Under the pieces are notes generated by a model. That model was given only the letters and a program-made list of their open reading frames with translations. It had not been told where the DNA came from and did not search any database. 64,000 nt of DNA from Thalassotalea fonticola (lineage in GTDB: Bacteria > Pseudomonadota > Gammaproteobacteria > Enterobacterales > Alteromonadaceae), in the NCBI RefSeq assembly GCF_032911225.1, contig NZ_CP136600.1:558001-622000 (forward strand), written 5' to 3'. This document shows, piece after piece, positions 18,109 to 28,122 of this stretch. Positions within the stretch are counted from its first letter, which is position 1, and every line of letters starts with the position of its first letter. The translations under genes and the position numbers were made by a program.

Positions 18109-21100
18109 TTAATCCTTAATGTAATAACGTTCGGCTAGGGTACCGGACTGATTAGACACTACAATTTGGGTGTTGTTGTCAATTTTTTGAATACCAGATA
18201 ACACCTCATTTGATGAGTTAACCACTTGTAGGCTACCATTACTAATTGCTTGAATATGTTGATTTATATCATCAACGGTCACTAACAGACCTTTGCCTAT
18301 GGTTTTGTTTTTATAGTTGATGTCAATGGTTGCTGATTTTAACAAACCGCCGATAATCGATATTTCTTCTGCGCCATATATTGGGTATTTACCCATAACA
18401 GGCGCATCAGCAAAGGTTTTGGTACTATGTAATCGAATGCGCACAAACCTTGCTTCCAGTGCAAGTTTGTCAGTGGTATTAGCAATGACATTGTTTGAGG
18501 TTTTGTCTGTTACTACTTGATAACTTTCTGAAAAATTATCAAAGGTTTGCTCAAAGTCATTTGCCGTTTCAATACTATATGCCATCGGACCTGGTTCAAT
18601 CATTGATACGCTTTGCGGCCAGACAATTTCAATATGATCTAGATAATATTCTGCTCCTAAATCTATTTTCCACCAGTGTGGACCTTTGCCCATAGCGTTC
18701 CAAATATTCACCTCGTCCATGTCATCAATGTTGCCAGTGATAATGCCATCATTGGCTTTAGCAGCACTCATTACTGGAATATCAATTGGACCAATAGATA
18801 ACGGAGCAGCTATTTCTGCGCTGGCAGATGTTGCTTTAAACACCGAGATAGCGGCGGCTAAAAATTCATAATCCTGGCTAGTTTTACCATCTTGTGCCAA
18901 CACCCTGATGATACTACCTGTGCCTAAAGGGTGTGGTAACTGACCATTGATTAAACTCACCTTGCTGTCTCTTGGAAATTCAACTACACGCTCTAGCTGA
19001 GCAAATGTGATGCCATCGGGTAGATTATAAACTTTGCCGTTGATGGTATCTATGCCTAATAACGTTGAAGTGATAGCAGTATCAGTACTATTTACTCTGG
19101 TTAAAGTAATACTATCTACTACATCACCATTACCATTGCGCGCGATGATATTATTTTCACCTAAACTGAGCGGCACATTTTGCCAAATTATTTTTCTTTC
19201 ATCGTTAAGGTTTTTTATACCAATTGATTTATCATTAACGATAAGCTCAACCGCTGGTTGATTACTGTAAACCTTAATGTCGACATTGGCCTGACTCCGT
19301 TCTTTAAAGCGCCTGCCAGTAATGTAGGTCACATTTTCTTTTGACCAATTAGCCTTGTACCAAAAAAAGGCATCTTTTTTTACTTTTCTGTCGAAACTTA
19401 CCAGGCCTTTATCATTACGCCCTGGAGTATCGCCTTCATCGCGGTTATCCACGGCGAAATCGGCGAGGACCCATAAAAATTTTCCCCACACATAAGGACG
19501 TTGACTTAAGTCTTGCCAGTAGTTTTCATGAAAGATTGCTTGATACTCCTCGCTGTGATCTTGCATTATTGGTTTATCTGTATGAATTTTAGCGCTGGCG
19601 CCAGCACCAAATTCACTCAAAGCAATTGGCAAATCAGGGGCATTTTTACGAGATTCATCCATAAATTTACTAAAGTCATTAAAGCCACCATAGTACCAAC
19701 CATAGTAACGGTTAAACGAAGTGATATCGGTTGTGGTTGCTAAAGGATCTTGTAAAGCTTTTTCGCCAGAGGCTGCAACCGCAGCAGTAGTTAGTCTATT
19801 AGGATCTTCTTTTTTTACTAGGTCATTTAATTCTTTCACCAAGCCGCGAGGGTTAGGGCCTGGCTTTAGGGTGATTTCATTAAACAATCCCCAGAACATG
19901 ATCGCGCTGTGATTATAATTTTGTCTGACTAGTTCAAGCGCTTGTTGTTTCACATTATCGCTAAATTCCTGATTGGTATTGATACGGTTAATCAATGGCA
20001 CTTCGGCCCAAATGACCAGACCAGTTTCATCAGCGCGGCGATACACATACTCGTCTCGTTGTTGATGACCGAGACGAACACCGGTAGCGCCAAGTTCTAG
20101 AATTAATTGAATATCACGTTCATGATCTTGTTCATTCACCGCCGTGCCTTTTTTAGGGAAATCGGCCATGCGATTTAAACCATATAGCGGGTAAGGCTTG
20201 CCATTTAAAATAAAGCCTTGATCTTTATCTACGCGGAAATAGCGCAAACCTAGAGCATGGTTTATTTGATCTATTGTTTGGCCATTTTGACGAATAATGA
20301 CTTCTGCGGTGTATAAGTAGGGGTCATCTAGACCATGCCATAAGTGCGGATTTTTAAGGCTAAGGCTCGATGAGTAAGGTAAGGATTGCTTTGTAGCTAA
20401 ACTCAGTTGTTCTTCTGATTTTGCTACTATGTTGTTATCCCGATCACGCAGTTGCGCGGTAATACTGATACTTACGTTATCAGTTGATTCATTCACTAAC
20501 GTGGTGTTGACATCGAGCGTGGCAAGTTGATCAGAAATATTGGTTTGCGACCAGAATACGCCAGAAGAGGCATGGTTTGAATTATCAACATGCACATTGG
20601 CACTGCTGATCAGTCTGACCTTACGATACAAGCCGCCAAAAAAGGTAAAATCAGCAGAAAGCGGGGCAACGTTATTATCAATTTCGTTATTAACGGTGAC
20701 CACTAAGATATTTTCCTGATCAAGTTTAACCTGCTCAGTAATATCAAATCGAAATGCGCCGTAATTGCCTTTATGCGAGCCAACGTTTTTGCCATTGACG
20801 TATACGGTAGCTGCGGTGGTCGCACCATCAAAATGAATATAGATTTTTTTATTGTCAAATTGTTGATTTAAGGTAAACGTACGTTTGTATGTGCCAGTAC
20901 CACGGTAATAATCTCCACCGCCATCCTGGCCATCTTTCGCATTCCAGGTGTGTGGCAGGCTAACATGTTGCCATTTGTTTGCTGGCAAGCTGTGGGCGAT
21001 ATCAGGTTTCGATTTGATGAATAGCCAATTATGATTGAGCGGTTGAATAACTCGTACTTGCTCCACATATGTTGGTTCTGCTATTGGTTCATAGCCGTTA

Positions 21101-21168
21101 TCAAAAAAGAAGAAATAGAGAAACACAGCCAATACAATAGCGCTTAAGCCTGCGAGATACTTGTACAT
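18109..21168 (-). CDS. GH2 family beta-glycosidase with discoidin-like domain
   Basis: This is a glycoside hydrolase of the beta-galactosidase/beta-glucuronidase type. The N-terminal hydrophobic segment (residues 4-22) is a signal anchor, so the protein is exported and probably membrane-bound. The GH2 jelly-roll domain (about 45-195), an Ig-like domain (200-310) and the TIM barrel follow. WGLFNE gives the acid/base Glu431 and IALSEFGAG the nucleophile Glu519. Residues about 785-945 form an F5/8-type C (discoidin/CBM32-like) domain with HWWKIDLGAEYYLDHIEI, a likely sugar-binding module. Its 1019 residues are complete. The XylE-like transporter lies upstream on the same strand. The substrate is uncertain, with beta-galactoside the most likely. 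Confidence 0.88.
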   Translation of the reverse strand: MYKYLAGLSAIVLAVFLYFFFFDNGYEPIAEPTYVEQVRVIQPLNHNWLFIKSKPDIAHSLPANKWQHVSLPHTWNAKDGQDGGGDYYRGTGTYKRTFTLNQQFDNKKIYIHFDGATTAATVYVNGKNVGSHKGNYGAFRFDITEQVKLDQENILVVTVNNEIDNNVAPLSADFTFFGGLYRKVRLISSANVHVDNSNHASSGVFWSQTNISDQLATLDVNTTLVNESTDNVSISITAQLRDRDNNIVAKSEEQLSLATKQSLPYSSSLSLKNPHLWHGLDDPYLYTAEVIIRQNGQTIDQINHALGLRYFRVDKDQGFILNGKPYPLYGLNRMADFPKKGTAVNEQDHERDIQLILELGATGVRLGHQQRDEYVYRRADETGLVIWAEVPLINRINTNQEFSDNVKQQALELVRQNYNHSAIMFWGLFNEITLKPGPNPRGLVKELNDLVKKEDPNRLTTAAVAASGEKALQDPLATTTDITSFNRYYGWYYGGFNDFSKFMDESRKNAPDLPIALSEFGAGASAKIHTDKPIMQDHSEEYQAIFHENYWQDLSQRPYVWGKFLWVLADFAVDNRDEGDTPGRNDKGLVSFDRKVKKDAFFWYKANWSKENVTYITGRRFKERSQANVDIKVYSNQPAVELIVNDKSIGIKNLNDERKIIWQNVPLSLGENNIIARNGNGDVVDSITLTRVNSTDTAITSTLLGIDTINGKVYNLPDGITFAQLERVVEFPRDSKVSLINGQLPHPLGTGSIIRVLAQDGKTSQDYEFLAAAISVFKATSASAEIAAPLSIGPIDIPVMSAAKANDGIITGNIDDMDEVNIWNAMGKGPHWWKIDLGAEYYLDHIEIVWPQSVSMIEPGPMAYSIETANDFEQTFDNFSESYQVVTDKTSNNVIANTTDKLALEARFVRIRLHSTKTFADAPVMGKYPIYGAEEISIIGGLLKSATIDINYKNKTIGKGLLVTVDDINQHIQAISNGSLQVVNSSNEVLSGIQKIDNNTQIVVSNQSGTLAERYYIKD

Positions 21169-21414
21169 GGTAATACCTGAATTTAAAAATAATACCTTAT
21201 ATTTTCACAGCAAGCTTAACTCTGCCTGAAGTCACAAACTTAATGTCGTTTTTCACATGGAAGTTGTTTCTGCTATGAGCACAATACCACAGGGATGTCA
21301 TCTGTTAGAGCAATGTACTGGCACAGGAAGTACGTAGGTAGGATAATCGAATTATCGAAAGAGCAATTGCCAGAGATATGATGGAGGAGCCCGTTGCAGT
21401 TTGCTTGCCTTTAA

Positions 21415-21440
21415 ATAAAAGAAGAGAGCCGAAGCTCTCT
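21415..21440 (-). terminator. Terminator of the XylE-like gene
   Basis: A 7-bp perfect stem (21423-21429 with 21434-21440) is present. On the minus strand the loop is TTCG and the stem is followed by TCTTTTATTT, a classic stable UUCG-capped intrinsic terminator 25 bp after the transporter stop. It implies the GH2 gene has its own promoter in 21169-21410. Confidence 0.85.
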
Positions 21441-21464
21441 CATTATAACTTGTTAATTTTGTTT

Positions 21465-22937
21465 TTAGGCAATAGATTTTTGCTGTTCAACGGTTAACGC
21501 GGAATCATTTTTTTGCCATAAATTTTCCATTTCCTCCAAAGATTTACCTTTGGTTTCAGGTACCAGTTTCCAGACAAATAACGCAGCCAACAAGCTCATT
21601 ACGCCATAAATCCAGTAGGCAAAACCGTGATTAAATTGTTCAGTGAGATAACTATTATTATTCATCAATGGGAAACTCCACGATACAATATAATTGGTTA
21701 TCCATTGTGCCGCTACGGCTATCGACATCGCCATGCTGCGGATTTTATTCGGAAATATTTCAGAGAGTAGCACCCAGCACACTGGACCCCAAGATAAAGA
21801 GAAACAGGCAACATAGACTAACATTGCAAGCAATACACCGGTGCCCATTGAGCCATTATAAAAACTAAAGCCAAGAGCAAACATAGCCGTGCCCATCCCT
21901 AGCGCGCCAAATATCATTAATGGTTTACGACCATATTTGTCAACGGTAAAAATGGCGACTAAAGTAAACACTACATTGACTGCACCAACCATAATGGTTT
22001 GCAGCATAGCCGCATTGGTGCCAGAACCCATGGTTTTGAAAATTTCTGGGGCGTAATAAAGCACCGCGTTAATGCCTATTAACTGTTGAAACATTGACAA
22101 TAAGATGCCTATCACCACAACTAACATACCAAAAGAAAACAGCTTGCTTGAGGCGTGATGGTTAAACGACTGTTGAATTTGGTTAAATTCAATTTCAGCT
22201 TCAGCACTACCGTGAAGTTTTGCCAACGTTTGTTTTGCTTCCTTATTATGGCCTTTTAATGCATGCCAGCGAGGACTTTCAGGAACAGTGAATAAAAGAG
22301 TAAAAAAGATAGCGGCCGGGATCATTTCAGAAGCAAACATATAACGCCAGCCAACATTTTGGATCCAGCTGTCATCACCTTGCGAAGCAATTAAGTAGTT
22401 AACAAAATAGACCACAATGATACCCGTAACAATTGCCATTTGATTATAAGAAACCAAACGGCCGCGAATATTTGCCGGGGCAATTTCGGCAATATATAGC
22501 GGCGATAACATAGACGCCATGCCAACGCCAACACCACCTAAGATCCGATAAAAGATGAATTGTGGTAATGCTTGATGTGAAGCTTCACTGCCTATGGCAT
22601 AAAAGCCTATTTCTGGAAACGCAGAGCCTAGGGCAGAAATAAAAAATAAAAAGGCACTAACAATAAGCATCTTCTTTCTACCAAAGCGCTGGCTCAGTGT
22701 TCCAGCGATGGCGCCACCAATAACACAGCCAATGAGTGCGCTAGATACCAAAGTACCAAGTAAAGAGTTGGACTCATATTCATCCAGCCCTAACGGAGCA
22801 ATGAAATAAGCGTCAAGTGAACTTACTGTTCCAGAGATCACTGCAGTATCCCAACCAAAGAGCATACCACCAAGGGCGGCAACTAAGGTTAATAGGGTAA
22901 TGTAGCTCGAACTTTGATTGTTTTGTTGATTTATCAT
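21465..22937 (-). CDS. xylE: XylE-like sugar:proton symporter (MFS sugar porter)
   Basis: This is an inner-membrane transporter with 12 helices and 490 residues, nearly the length of E. coli XylE (491). It is strikingly similar to it along the whole chain: GGMLFGWDTAVISGTVSSLD at the start, RFGRKK, PESPRW, the sugar-binding QQLIGINAVLYYAPE, VDKYGRKPL and the closing VPETKGKSLEEME. Xylose is the natural guess. Related porters carry galactose, arabinose or glucose, and the GH2 neighbour would fit galactose. It is divergent from an AraC regulator across about 170 bp. Confidence 0.88.
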   Translation of the reverse strand: MINQQNNQSSSYITLLTLVAALGGMLFGWDTAVISGTVSSLDAYFIAPLGLDEYESNSLLGTLVSSALIGCVIGGAIAGTLSQRFGRKKMLIVSAFLFFISALGSAFPEIGFYAIGSEASHQALPQFIFYRILGGVGVGMASMLSPLYIAEIAPANIRGRLVSYNQMAIVTGIIVVYFVNYLIASQGDDSWIQNVGWRYMFASEMIPAAIFFTLLFTVPESPRWHALKGHNKEAKQTLAKLHGSAEAEIEFNQIQQSFNHHASSKLFSFGMLVVVIGILLSMFQQLIGINAVLYYAPEIFKTMGSGTNAAMLQTIMVGAVNVVFTLVAIFTVDKYGRKPLMIFGALGMGTAMFALGFSFYNGSMGTGVLLAMLVYVACFSLSWGPVCWVLLSEIFPNKIRSMAMSIAVAAQWITNYIVSWSFPLMNNNSYLTEQFNHGFAYWIYGVMSLLAALFVWKLVPETKGKSLEEMENLWQKNDSALTVEQQKSIA

Positions 22938-23110
22938 CGTAGCAAAGTGAATCCATAAAAGTTATTTGAGCATATAGCTAACCTGATGGAGCTTAAACCA
23001 GCCTGAAATGATGATTCAGGCTTATTTAAGATTGGCTGACTATATTGGTGAAAATATAGTCTGTCATTGCTGGTATTAGCCAGTTCAGTGAATAAACCAG
23101 GAGTAATGTG

Positions 23111-24007
23111 ATGGAACCAGTTTTTGAAAATGTGCAAACTAATGAAGGCAGTTCATTTAGTTGTTTTCGGGTTAAGTGTCACGATTTAAATGAAGACCAT
23201 GACTGGCACTATCATCCGGAATATGAGCTTATCTGGATTATTCGCGGTGAGGGTACTCGATTTGTCGGTGATTGTGTTGAGCCCTATCAATCAGGAGATA
23301 TGGTGTTAATAGGCCCCAATTTGCCGCATTGCTGGCAAAATTCATATTCCCAGTTCAGTAAAGATTCCGAATTATTGGTTATACAATTTAACTCGAGTTG
23401 CTTTGGCGCTGACTTTTTGCAATTACCTGAAGCTGGGTTAATCAGTCGTTTACTTATTAATGCGACAAAAGGCCTGTCAATTTCGGGAAAAACTGCGGTA
23501 AAAATATCTAAACAAATGAGCTTTTTGTACCAGCAACAAGGGATGAACAAGTTGCTGTCATTAATTAAAATACTTGATCAACTGGCGAGTTCTGATGAGC
23601 TTAAAGTATTAACTACGCCTGAATATGATTTACATTCGAATATTAATAATACTAATTTAAGACGTATAGAAAATATCTACAGTTATGTTAGAACCAACCT
23701 TGGTGAAGACATCAATCAGACAGAGATAGCAGGGATCGTTGGTTTAACCACACAAGGATTTAGTCGGTTCTTTAAAAAATATACCGGCCTGACTTTTGTT
23801 AAATTTGTCAATATATTAAGAATTAACGAGGCTTGCCGATTACTGGTAAGAGAAAACTTTGATGTTACTCAAATTGCTTATATGTGTGGCTATCAAAACA
23901 TTTCAAATTTTAATCGTCGTTTTCAGGAAATAAAAGGTTCAACGCCAAGTGATTTTCGAAATGGCTATCGACAAGGCGTGCAACCAATACAGCTAAAAGC
24001 TGGTTAA
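23111..24007 (+). CDS. AraC-family regulator with cupin sensor domain
   Basis: The N-terminal cupin half (DWHYHPEYELIWIIRGEG, then PYQSGDMVLIGPNLPHCW) should bind a sugar-type effector. The C-terminal half has the two AraC helix-turn-helix motifs (TEIAGIVGLTTQGFSRFFKK and VTQIAYMCGYQNISNFNRRF). The ATG at 23111 lies 7 nt after AGGAG and is preferred to the GTG one codon before. It is divergent from the sugar symporter, which it most likely regulates, possibly with the GH2 gene. Confidence 0.88.
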   Translation: MEPVFENVQTNEGSSFSCFRVKCHDLNEDHDWHYHPEYELIWIIRGEGTRFVGDCVEPYQSGDMVLIGPNLPHCWQNSYSQFSKDSELLVIQFNSSCFGADFLQLPEAGLISRLLINATKGLSISGKTAVKISKQMSFLYQQQGMNKLLSLIKILDQLASSDELKVLTTPEYDLHSNINNTNLRRIENIYSYVRTNLGEDINQTEIAGIVGLTTQGFSRFFKKYTGLTFVKFVNILRINEACRLLVRENFDVTQIAYMCGYQNISNFNRRFQEIKGSTPSDFRNGYRQGVQPIQLKAG

Positions 24008-24045
24008 TTATATAGCCAGTAACGAAACATAGGTTGTAGAAAAAC

Positions 24046-24072
24046 GGTACTTCTAACAAGTACCATTTTTTT
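24046..24072. terminator. Bidirectional terminator between the AraC gene and lutC
   Basis: A 7-bp stem GGTACTT/AAGTACC with a 5-nt loop has T7 on the right and A4 on the left, so it can end both the rightward regulator transcript and the leftward lutABC transcript. It fills the 74-bp convergent gap. Confidence 0.82.
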
Positions 24073-24081
24073 ACCTAAATA

Positions 24082-24759
24082 TCAGGCGTTTAATAACAAT
24101 ACTAGTAATTCTTTCGGCCCATGCGCACCATAAGCTAGTGTTTGCTGAATATCAGCCGTTTTTGAAGGGCCAGAGATTAATATCGCGTTAGTCGGTAGAT
24201 TATCTTGCCACTGTTGCTCGCGGATCAATGATGAAAAATTTGCATAAAGCTGCTCAGCATCGACAATCACCATATGCACAGGGGGAACAAGCGATAAACT
24301 TCTGGGCTCAGTTTCTGTTGGCCATAACACGATAGAGCCAGTTGCAGCAATTGCTGCGCGTGAGCTGGTGATCCCTGCAGGCGTTTGATTAAATAGTTTT
24401 TCTTTGTTTTCAGCCAGATTAAAGTCAAAAACTTCGGCGTGAATATAACTATCTAGCTCTGCCATTTGCGCCGAATGTGGTGCTTGCATGCCGTATAGCA
24501 ATGTTCTAATGCCACGTTGTTTTAGTTGTTCACTCACTACTTGCGGGATCTGCTGTTTTTCCAGCTTGATCACTTGCGCATGGTTCGCTTCAAGGTGACC
24601 GATAAATTGCTCTACTTGTTGAGTTTTTGACAATTGCTGATACTGATAACTCAGTTCCTCTGGCAGCTTGTCATAATCAGCACCGGCAACTTCTTTTTTA
24701 AGTTTATTGATAATGCTGCTCCTGGCGGCATTACTTTTAATTTGGTAATCAGTCGACAT
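24082..24759 (-). CDS. lutC: L-lactate oxidation protein LutC (LUD domain)
   Basis: This is the third component of the LutABC (LldEFG) complex, which oxidises L-lactate to pyruvate. Its 225 residues form one LUD domain, with the typical GITSSRAAIAATGSIVLWPT segment and VHMVIVDAEQ. The ATG overlaps the lutB stop by one base. It is the last gene of the operon and is followed by a shared bidirectional terminator. Confidence 0.93.
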   Translation of the reverse strand: MSTDYQIKSNAARSSIINKLKKEVAGADYDKLPEELSYQYQQLSKTQQVEQFIGHLEANHAQVIKLEKQQIPQVVSEQLKQRGIRTLLYGMQAPHSAQMAELDSYIHAEVFDFNLAENKEKLFNQTPAGITSSRAAIAATGSIVLWPTETEPRSLSLVPPVHMVIVDAEQLYANFSSLIREQQWQDNLPTNAILISGPSKTADIQQTLAYGAHGPKELLVLLLNA

Positions 24760-26270
24760 TATTTGCCTCCAATGTTTTGTGTCGCAATAGTATTTTGCTG
24801 CTGAGCACTGCGAGTTTTATTGCGGGCTTTTATTTTTTCGTGCAACGTTTTTGGCGCCAGTTTAGGCGCGGTGCGCACACTGGTCCATACTCCTACTTTC
24901 TTTGGCATCAATTTTCTCAAACGAGTGGCAAACCACATCGAGGTATTGTAGATGAGTGCGTACTTGTGCATTAAGCTCCAACCCTGCCAAATTACCGCTT
25001 CGATTTTCTTGCGACCACTACCTTCACCTTTCATCACTGTCGTTTCATCGTTCGCCGGTTTTACACTTTCTTTGCGCAATCGTAGTAACAGTTTAGGGAT
25101 CGGTATCTTTACCGGGCATACTTCTCCACAGGCACCACAAAGGGAAGAGGCTGTGGGTAAATTGTTGGTGGCTTCAAGGCCTAACATATGCGGTGAGATT
25201 ATTTTACCAATAGGTCCGGGATATACCGTACCGTATGCATGACCACCAATACGAGTATAAACAGGACAATGGTTCATACAGGCTCCACAACGTATACACT
25301 GTAAGGTTTGGCGCAGTTCTTCATCGGCAAAGGCCTGACTACGGCCATTATCTAACAACACCAGATGAACTTCTTGTGGTCCATCTTTTTCATCATTTTG
25401 CCGTGGATGGGAAATCATGTTGAAGTAAGTGGAGATAAGTTGTCCGGTAGCGCTGCGAGTCAATAAGCTTAACAAAGGCGGCACGTCATCGAGAAATTCA
25501 ACCACTTTTTCAATGCCGGTAATCGCGATATGCAAATCGGGTACTGTGGTGCACATTCTGCCGTTACCTTCGTTTTCCACTAAACAAAGAGTACCAGTTT
25601 CTGCTACAGCAAAGTTAACCCCAGTAATACCAACATCGGCATTACAGAATTTTTCACGCAATACTCTGCGACCTTCACCGATTAACGCATCAACATCGGT
25701 AGTGTGCTTGAAACCTTCGATGTTATCGGCAAACAGATCGGCTACTTGTTTTTTGTTTTGGTGGATCGCTGGCATGATGATGTGAGACGGATGCTCATTG
25801 GCAAGTTGTACGATATATTCGCCCATATCCGACTCTAAACACTCGATATCACGCTCTTCAAGGTAGTCATTCAGCGCGGTTTCTTCCGATACCATAGACT
25901 TACCTTTGACTACTGTTTTGCCATTTTTTTCAGTAATCAACTGGGCAATAATATCATTGGCATCGGTAATGGTTTCGGCCCAGTGCACCTGGATGCCATT
26001 GGCTTGTAAATTCTCTTCTAGTTGCTCAAGTAAATGCGGCAGTTTCAATAAACAGCGTTGTTTAATTAATTTGCATTGTTCACGCAAGGTTTCGAGTTCA
26101 TCACCGTCAACAAAGGCTTTTGTACGTTTGTCCATGAGATAATCCATGGCACCGCGAAAATTATCTCTTAATTCATCATTGCCAAGATCCCTGCTAACAT
26201 TGTCACGAAAGGCACGTGCTGAAGCTGCATACTTACTTTCATTTGGATCAAATTGCTCTGCAGCCATCAT
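24759..26270 (-). CDS. lutB: L-lactate oxidation iron-sulfur protein LutB
   Basis: This is the large subunit of the LutABC complex. It has 503 residues, with a LUD domain in the first 300 (FAVAETGTLCLVENEGNGRM). Two ferredoxin-like [4Fe-4S] motifs follow, CIRCGACMNHCP and CGACGEVCPVKIP, then a basic C-terminal tail. The start overlaps the lutA stop by one base (TAATG), with GGAGA just upstream, so translation is coupled. Confidence 0.94.
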   Translation of the reverse strand: MMAAEQFDPNESKYAASARAFRDNVSRDLGNDELRDNFRGAMDYLMDKRTKAFVDGDELETLREQCKLIKQRCLLKLPHLLEQLEENLQANGIQVHWAETITDANDIIAQLITEKNGKTVVKGKSMVSEETALNDYLEERDIECLESDMGEYIVQLANEHPSHIIMPAIHQNKKQVADLFADNIEGFKHTTDVDALIGEGRRVLREKFCNADVGITGVNFAVAETGTLCLVENEGNGRMCTTVPDLHIAITGIEKVVEFLDDVPPLLSLLTRSATGQLISTYFNMISHPRQNDEKDGPQEVHLVLLDNGRSQAFADEELRQTLQCIRCGACMNHCPVYTRIGGHAYGTVYPGPIGKIISPHMLGLEATNNLPTASSLCGACGEVCPVKIPIPKLLLRLRKESVKPANDETTVMKGEGSGRKKIEAVIWQGWSLMHKYALIYNTSMWFATRLRKLMPKKVGVWTSVRTAPKLAPKTLHEKIKARNKTRSAQQQNTIATQNIGGK

Positions 26271-27055
26271 TACTCTCCTTGTTCACTAGCGTGGTTTTGA
26301 GTACGTTTTAGCAAATAACTGGCGATATGTTCGCCGCGAAGTGACTGTTTCTGATATTCGAGCGCGCCATTAATGTTCATCATACAACCCCAGTCAGCGC
26401 TGATGAATCTGACCACATCGGCATTGACCAAGTTTTTCGTTTTGTCCTTGACCATAGCACCTGAAATATCGCCATGTTTAACTGAAAACGTACCGCCAAA
26501 ACCGCAACATTCACTTTCATAGTTGTGGTTGATCAGTTCAACATTATCGAGTTGGTCAATTAACGCTCGTCCGGTAATGTGCACGCCCATCTCTCTTCGA
26601 GCTGCACAAGAGGTATGCAGGGCCACTTTTTCAGGCTCGCCCTTGTCATCTAACTTTATCTTCAAAACATGCACTAAAAATTCAGTGAACTCAAAAATAC
26701 GATCGCAAAATTCTGTGATTCCTGCTTCATCTTTTAATAAATCCGGGTAATGATGACGCATCATGCCACCACAAGAGCCAGAAATAATCACGATTGGAAT
26801 ATTTTTCGGAAACTGGGCCACTTGCGCAAGTGCCACTGCTTTTGCTTCATCTTGATAGCCTGAATTGTATGCTGGTTGGCCACAACATGTTTGCCCCTGT
26901 GGGTAGATAACTTCCACTCCTTGTTGCTCTAAGAACTCGATAGCATCAATGCCTGAGTCAGGAAAAAGGCTATCAGCCAGGCAAGTGCCATAAAGGTAAA
27001 CTTGTGCAGGTTTTGCTGGATAATTGCGCAGATGTTGCGTATTTAAAGTGCTCAT
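26270..27055 (-). CDS. lutA: L-lactate oxidation protein LutA (CCG domain)
   Basis: This subunit has two cysteine-rich CCG domains that bind Fe-S or heterodisulfide-like clusters: GQTCCGQPAYNSGY and SGSCGG in the first half, SCAARREMGVH and ECCGFGGTFSVKHGDIS in the second. With LutB and LutC it oxidises L-lactate. The ATG at 27055 is chosen. A GTG four codons upstream (27067) is possible, and neither has a strong ribosome site. It is the first gene of lutABC and divergent from a LysR regulator. No lactate permease is adjacent. Lactate is an expected product of the fucose pathway encoded nearby. Confidence 0.92.
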   Translation of the reverse strand: MSTLNTQHLRNYPAKPAQVYLYGTCLADSLFPDSGIDAIEFLEQQGVEVIYPQGQTCCGQPAYNSGYQDEAKAVALAQVAQFPKNIPIVIISGSCGGMMRHHYPDLLKDEAGITEFCDRIFEFTEFLVHVLKIKLDDKGEPEKVALHTSCAARREMGVHITGRALIDQLDNVELINHNYESECCGFGGTFSVKHGDISGAMVKDKTKNLVNADVVRFISADWGCMMNINGALEYQKQSLRGEHIASYLLKRTQNHASEQGE

Positions 27056-27164
27056 ATTGCTAATCACTATCGTGTATTTTCATATTTAAGTTAACATACA
27101 GGTAAAACTATTGTTAATATATAGTGTGTTAATTAATTTATTGTTTCCAAAAAGGTTGTAATAT

Positions 27165-28067
27165 ATGTCGAGTGTCGCTGATTTATCTTTTTTTGCCTTA
27201 GTGGTTGAAGCAAATTCATTTAACAAAGCTGCGAAAGTCGCTGGATTATCTACACCTGCATTGAGCAAAAAAATCAGTAAATTAGAAAGCGAACTCGGGG
27301 TACAACTGCTGCATCGTACTACTCGTCGATTAAGCCTGACTGAAGCCGGTGAAACTCTTTATCAACATGCAGCCACAATTAACAAGCAAGTTACTGAGGC
27401 CATAGGGTCGGTGAGTCATTACAGTGAACAGTTAAGTGGTAATATTAAAATTAGCGTGCCGACAATTTCTGGGGAATTGTTTTTGGCGGAGTGTATTGCT
27501 GAGTTTTGCCAGCAATATCCAGAAATTAATATTGATGTGCGCTTAGAAAATGAGTTTGTTGATTTAGTTAAAGAAGGATTGGACCTTGCTGTGCGCACTG
27601 GCATATTAGAAGATTCCAGTTTGATCGCCAAACCATTAATTGAATCGCATTGGGTCGTTTGTTGTGCGCCAAAATACATTAAACAACATGGCCAACCCGA
27701 CACCGTAGCTGATTTAGTTAACCACAACTGCTTAGCGTATACCTATCAAGCCAAAGGCGCCAATGACTGGCGTTTCAGTCATAATGGCAAAGCCGAAAGT
27801 GTGAAAGTGTCAGGTACATTTGCCACGAATAATTCGCAAGCACTGCGCAAAGCTGCCTTGGCTGGTTATGGTATTGCCTATGTTCCAAGATGTAGCGTGT
27901 ATGAAGACATTGAAAAGGGTGATTTATCGGTACTTTTATCTGGTTATCAAGCGCGCTCTTTAGGTGTATATGCGGTGTATCCTTATACTCGTTATTTGCC
28001 AACTAAAATTCGCTTACTGATAGAACATATCAAACAAGGCTATGAACAACGTCAACACTACTTTTAA
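27165..28067 (+). CDS. LysR-family transcriptional regulator
   Basis: This 300-residue protein has an N-terminal winged helix-turn-helix (SFNKAAKVAGLSTPALSKKISKL shortened here: SFNKAAKVAGLSTPALSKK), the typical LHRTTRRLSLTEAGE turn and a periplasmic-binding-like effector domain. It is divergent from lutABC, with a 109-bp gap holding several TTAA repeats, including TTAAC-N16-GTTAA near 27090. It is therefore the likely regulator of lactate oxidation. The effector is unknown. Confidence 0.88.
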   Translation: MSSVADLSFFALVVEANSFNKAAKVAGLSTPALSKKISKLESELGVQLLHRTTRRLSLTEAGETLYQHAATINKQVTEAIGSVSHYSEQLSGNIKISVPTISGELFLAECIAEFCQQYPEINIDVRLENEFVDLVKEGLDLAVRTGILEDSSLIAKPLIESHWVVCCAPKYIKQHGQPDTVADLVNHNCLAYTYQAKGANDWRFSHNGKAESVKVSGTFATNNSQALRKAALAGYGIAYVPRCSVYEDIEKGDLSVLLSGYQARSLGVYAVYPYTRYLPTKIRLLIEHIKQGYEQRQHYF

Positions 28068-28122
28068 TCATTAATGTTATCTCGAATGTTAACAATCGCT
28101 CCTTCATAACAGTGGAAATCTC

